From: Semisulcospira habei
Taxonomy: Eukaryota > Mollusca > Gastropoda > Semisulcospiridae
Length of the DNA stretch: 64,000 nt
Assembly (NCBI GenBank): GCA_036245525.1
Contig: BTPG01000007.1
Coordinates: forward strand, 123,563,117 to 123,627,116
Direction: 5' to 3'
Numbering within the stretch: position 1 is the stretch's first letter; each line of letters opens with the position of its first letter. A program made the position numbers and the translations under genes. Shown piece by piece: positions 62,145-64,000 of the stretch. The notes beneath the pieces were generated by a model. That model did not search any database. It worked only from the letters and a program-made list of their open reading frames with translations, and was not told the origin of the DNA.

Positions 62145-62452
62145 GACAGACTTCAGTCCCTGAAGCTGATTCAGCTTTTCAAAATCCCAGAAATCAGAAT
62201 TTCAGTTGTTTGGTTTAGACAGAACAGCCCCATCAGCTAGCCTGTTCCATAATTTGCAAGAGGCATAAATTCTCATGAGCCCCTGTGGACGCAGGGGCTC
62301 ATGAGAATTTATGTCTCTTGCTGACCATGGGTTATGATGATGATGATGATAGAACTTTATTGCCATATGTAATAATACATTAGGAAATCGTGGAAATAGT
62401 TAGTCCACAGACCGTTTTCAGTTGTTTAATTTTTGTCGCACTGTCACTCTTT
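62145..62452. repeat. Family C long element with a (GAT)n interruption
   Basis: 'gtgacagacttcagtccctg' to 'gcactgtcac'. The hairpin is at 62259-62322. About 60 bp starting with (GAT)n and 'agaactttattgccatatgt' interrupt the 3' part. Confidence 0.7.
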
Positions 62453-63679
62453 TAAATGTCTGAAGCAGTAAAAACGTGAGACGTAAGTTTGAAAATTTGT
62501 TGTATATCAAAGTGTACTTCTAATTCTAAATTTAAAGTTGCATTACATGTAAATCTGGAGACACATTTCAGCACTATTTGTATTTGTTGCGCCTTGTTGA
62601 CAACCTGATGAACTTCTGTGACAGTTTGGATACGCAGCACACACACACTTCTAATCACACTTGTTTATTCTGTGCTGCGTTAGTACGTCAATCAATTTTT
62701 AGCTGTGGCTCGAGTGTGTAGTGTTGTATTTATAGTACGGAGTGAAGTCATCGTCAGATTGTTCGATATTAAAATGATGTGATGGGCTGTGTCTATTTGA
62801 ATCTTAGCTAGGGCTATATGGAATGTTTCATAGGCATCTGTTGCAGAAGTTTTTCTTTGCGCAGTTACGACGGTAGTTGGCTTTTAGGAAAAATTTGCAT
62901 TTGTAGTATGATCATTGGTGCAAAAAAGTGACTTTGTGTGCTAGAGAGGTGTACAATAATTTGATCATTGCCAAAATAATATTACGAATTAATATATTGA
63001 GAAACATTTTTATGGAATTAGAAACAAAGAGGGAACAAAAGACATGTTTCTGTAAAAATTCTGATTCATCTGATTGATTGATTGTTTGTGTGTTTTCCAC
63101 GGTTGTAACATTTTGAGGTAAGAAAAAAGCATTCTTTTGTTAGACTGTAGCCAGTATGTTTTAAAAAAACAAAAAAAAACATGAGCTAAATTGGCCAAGT
63201 TTTTGCCTTGATCTTTAGGTCTTTTTATTGTATTTAAATCTTGTCCTGGTCTGAAGCAACAATGTACACATCTTTCTCCAAGGCAGCAGCCAGTGTCAGT
63301 TTTTTGTATATCCTATACACGGTTTGTTGTGGGTTTTTGTTTTAGTCACTTGCCAAGCAATTCAACATGTATGGTTAATGTTCCCGGTTAATGCTGAGTG
63401 TTGATATGTAGCCAGTAACAGTAAGCTGCTGCTTGATAATGTTGGATATTATTATGAGTACCAGTACTGCTGTTATTTTGTTAGTTTTTTTTAATGTTGA
63501 TCCAAGTTTATACTATAAAATAATTGGTAATAAGTGTTTTGAACGTAATTTTCACTGGCATTCTGAAACACAACTTTCACCAGAAACGTAAGCGTTGCAA
63601 AAGATGTTTTGTATTCATCTGTCGTGTGACGTTTATACATGAGCTCGCCTCAAATTGTGTTAGCATTTGAAACATGCTG
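62453..63679. other. No recognised feature
   Basis: AT-rich sequence downstream of SETD1. No exon, repeat end or gene start recognised. Confidence 0.4.
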
Positions 63680-63767
63680 TCAACCCTTTGGCTGTCGGTA
63701 GCAGTTTTCATGGGGATGATTCCTGCAGGAATCCTCGTGCCAAAAACTGCTACTGACAAAGGGTTAA
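63680..63767. repeat. Family F micro-MITE
   Basis: TCAACCCTTTGGCTGTCGGT to GACAAAGGGTTAA, centre 'gattcctgcaggaatc'. Confidence 0.8.
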
Positions 63768-63830
63768 AGACATATTTATCAGAAATCAGATTACTGATAT
63801 TGATAAACGTGGGATATAACAAAGTGCCAG

Positions 63831-64000
63831 TTAATCCATTTAACCCCACAGCCACATTTCCTAATTTTGGAGGTGTCACCTGCATACAAGTTAAGGAGAT
63901 GGATCGATCATGGTAATTCAAGGGTCGTGCCAGATAAGCTTGGCGCCACCAGGCGCCAAGCTTATCTGGCACGACCCTTGAATTACTGTGGTTGATCTAT
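63831..64000. repeat. TTAA MITE family A, cut by the window end
   Basis: TTAATCCATTTAACCCC at the left. The hairpin has arms 'ggtcgtgccagataagc' and 'gcttatctggcacgacc', a variant of the family core present in both arms. Confidence 0.8.

Noticed and set aside
36441..62322. Regularly repeated hairpins as a CRISPR array
   Set aside because: Copies are hundreds to thousands of bases apart, diverged, and lie in eukaryotic introns; they are MITEs.

Overview
The window is animal nuclear DNA, most likely from a mollusc or another lophotrochozoan. That placement is inference: it rests on the animal-type SETD1 gene, the small exons in large introns with GT-AG junctions, and the mix of DIRS, RTE-like LINE, piggyBac-type and palindromic TTAA elements. 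No bacterial, viral or organellar genes were seen.

Two divergent genes frame the window. On the + strand (19671-60164) lies a SETD1/Set1-type H3K4 methyltransferase, the catalytic subunit of COMPASS. I reconstructed 20 coding exons with consistent splice phases. They sum to 4890 nt, giving 1629 residues. Domains in order are an N-terminal block, an RRM, a His/Pro/Arg-Asp-rich linker, a conserved mid-region helix block, long acidic linkers, N-SET, a WDR5-interacting (Win) motif, SET and post-SET. On the - strand (18908 down to 139) lies a gene I do not recognise. It has about eight exons, of which the five from 18703 to 11992 have perfectly matching phases. The start codons are about 760 bp apart across a likely bidirectional promoter with CCAAT boxes in both orientations.

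Layout: 1-11991 is mostly a large intron of the - strand gene, filled with GT repeats, a C-rich minisatellite, an inverted retroposon pair and a ~155-bp-periodic repeat family. 12-18 kb holds the - strand exons plus a hAT-like TIR element, TTAA MITEs, a piggyBac-type element, a tRNA-like SINE and a TIR element with internal motif arrays. 18.9-19.7 kb is the shared promoter. 19.7-60.2 kb is SETD1. Its introns carry two DIRS-type retrotransposons (about 25.13-32.50 kb and 51.39-57.41 kb), three LINE copies, three piggyBac-type elements and dozens of hairpin MITEs. 60.2-64 kb is the SETD1 3' region, including a run of decayed copies of the post-SET coding end, followed by more MITEs.

The most unusual observations are: (1) tandem relics of the SETD1 terminal coding segment just downstream of its stop; (2) several TTAA-bounded MITE families whose hairpin arms co-vary within each copy and whose core is shared between families; (3) inverted LINE copies in introns 7 and 11 that bracket exons 8-11; (4) a DIRS element that split a MITE and itself took a LINE insertion; (5) a stem-loop abutting the SETD1 start codon.
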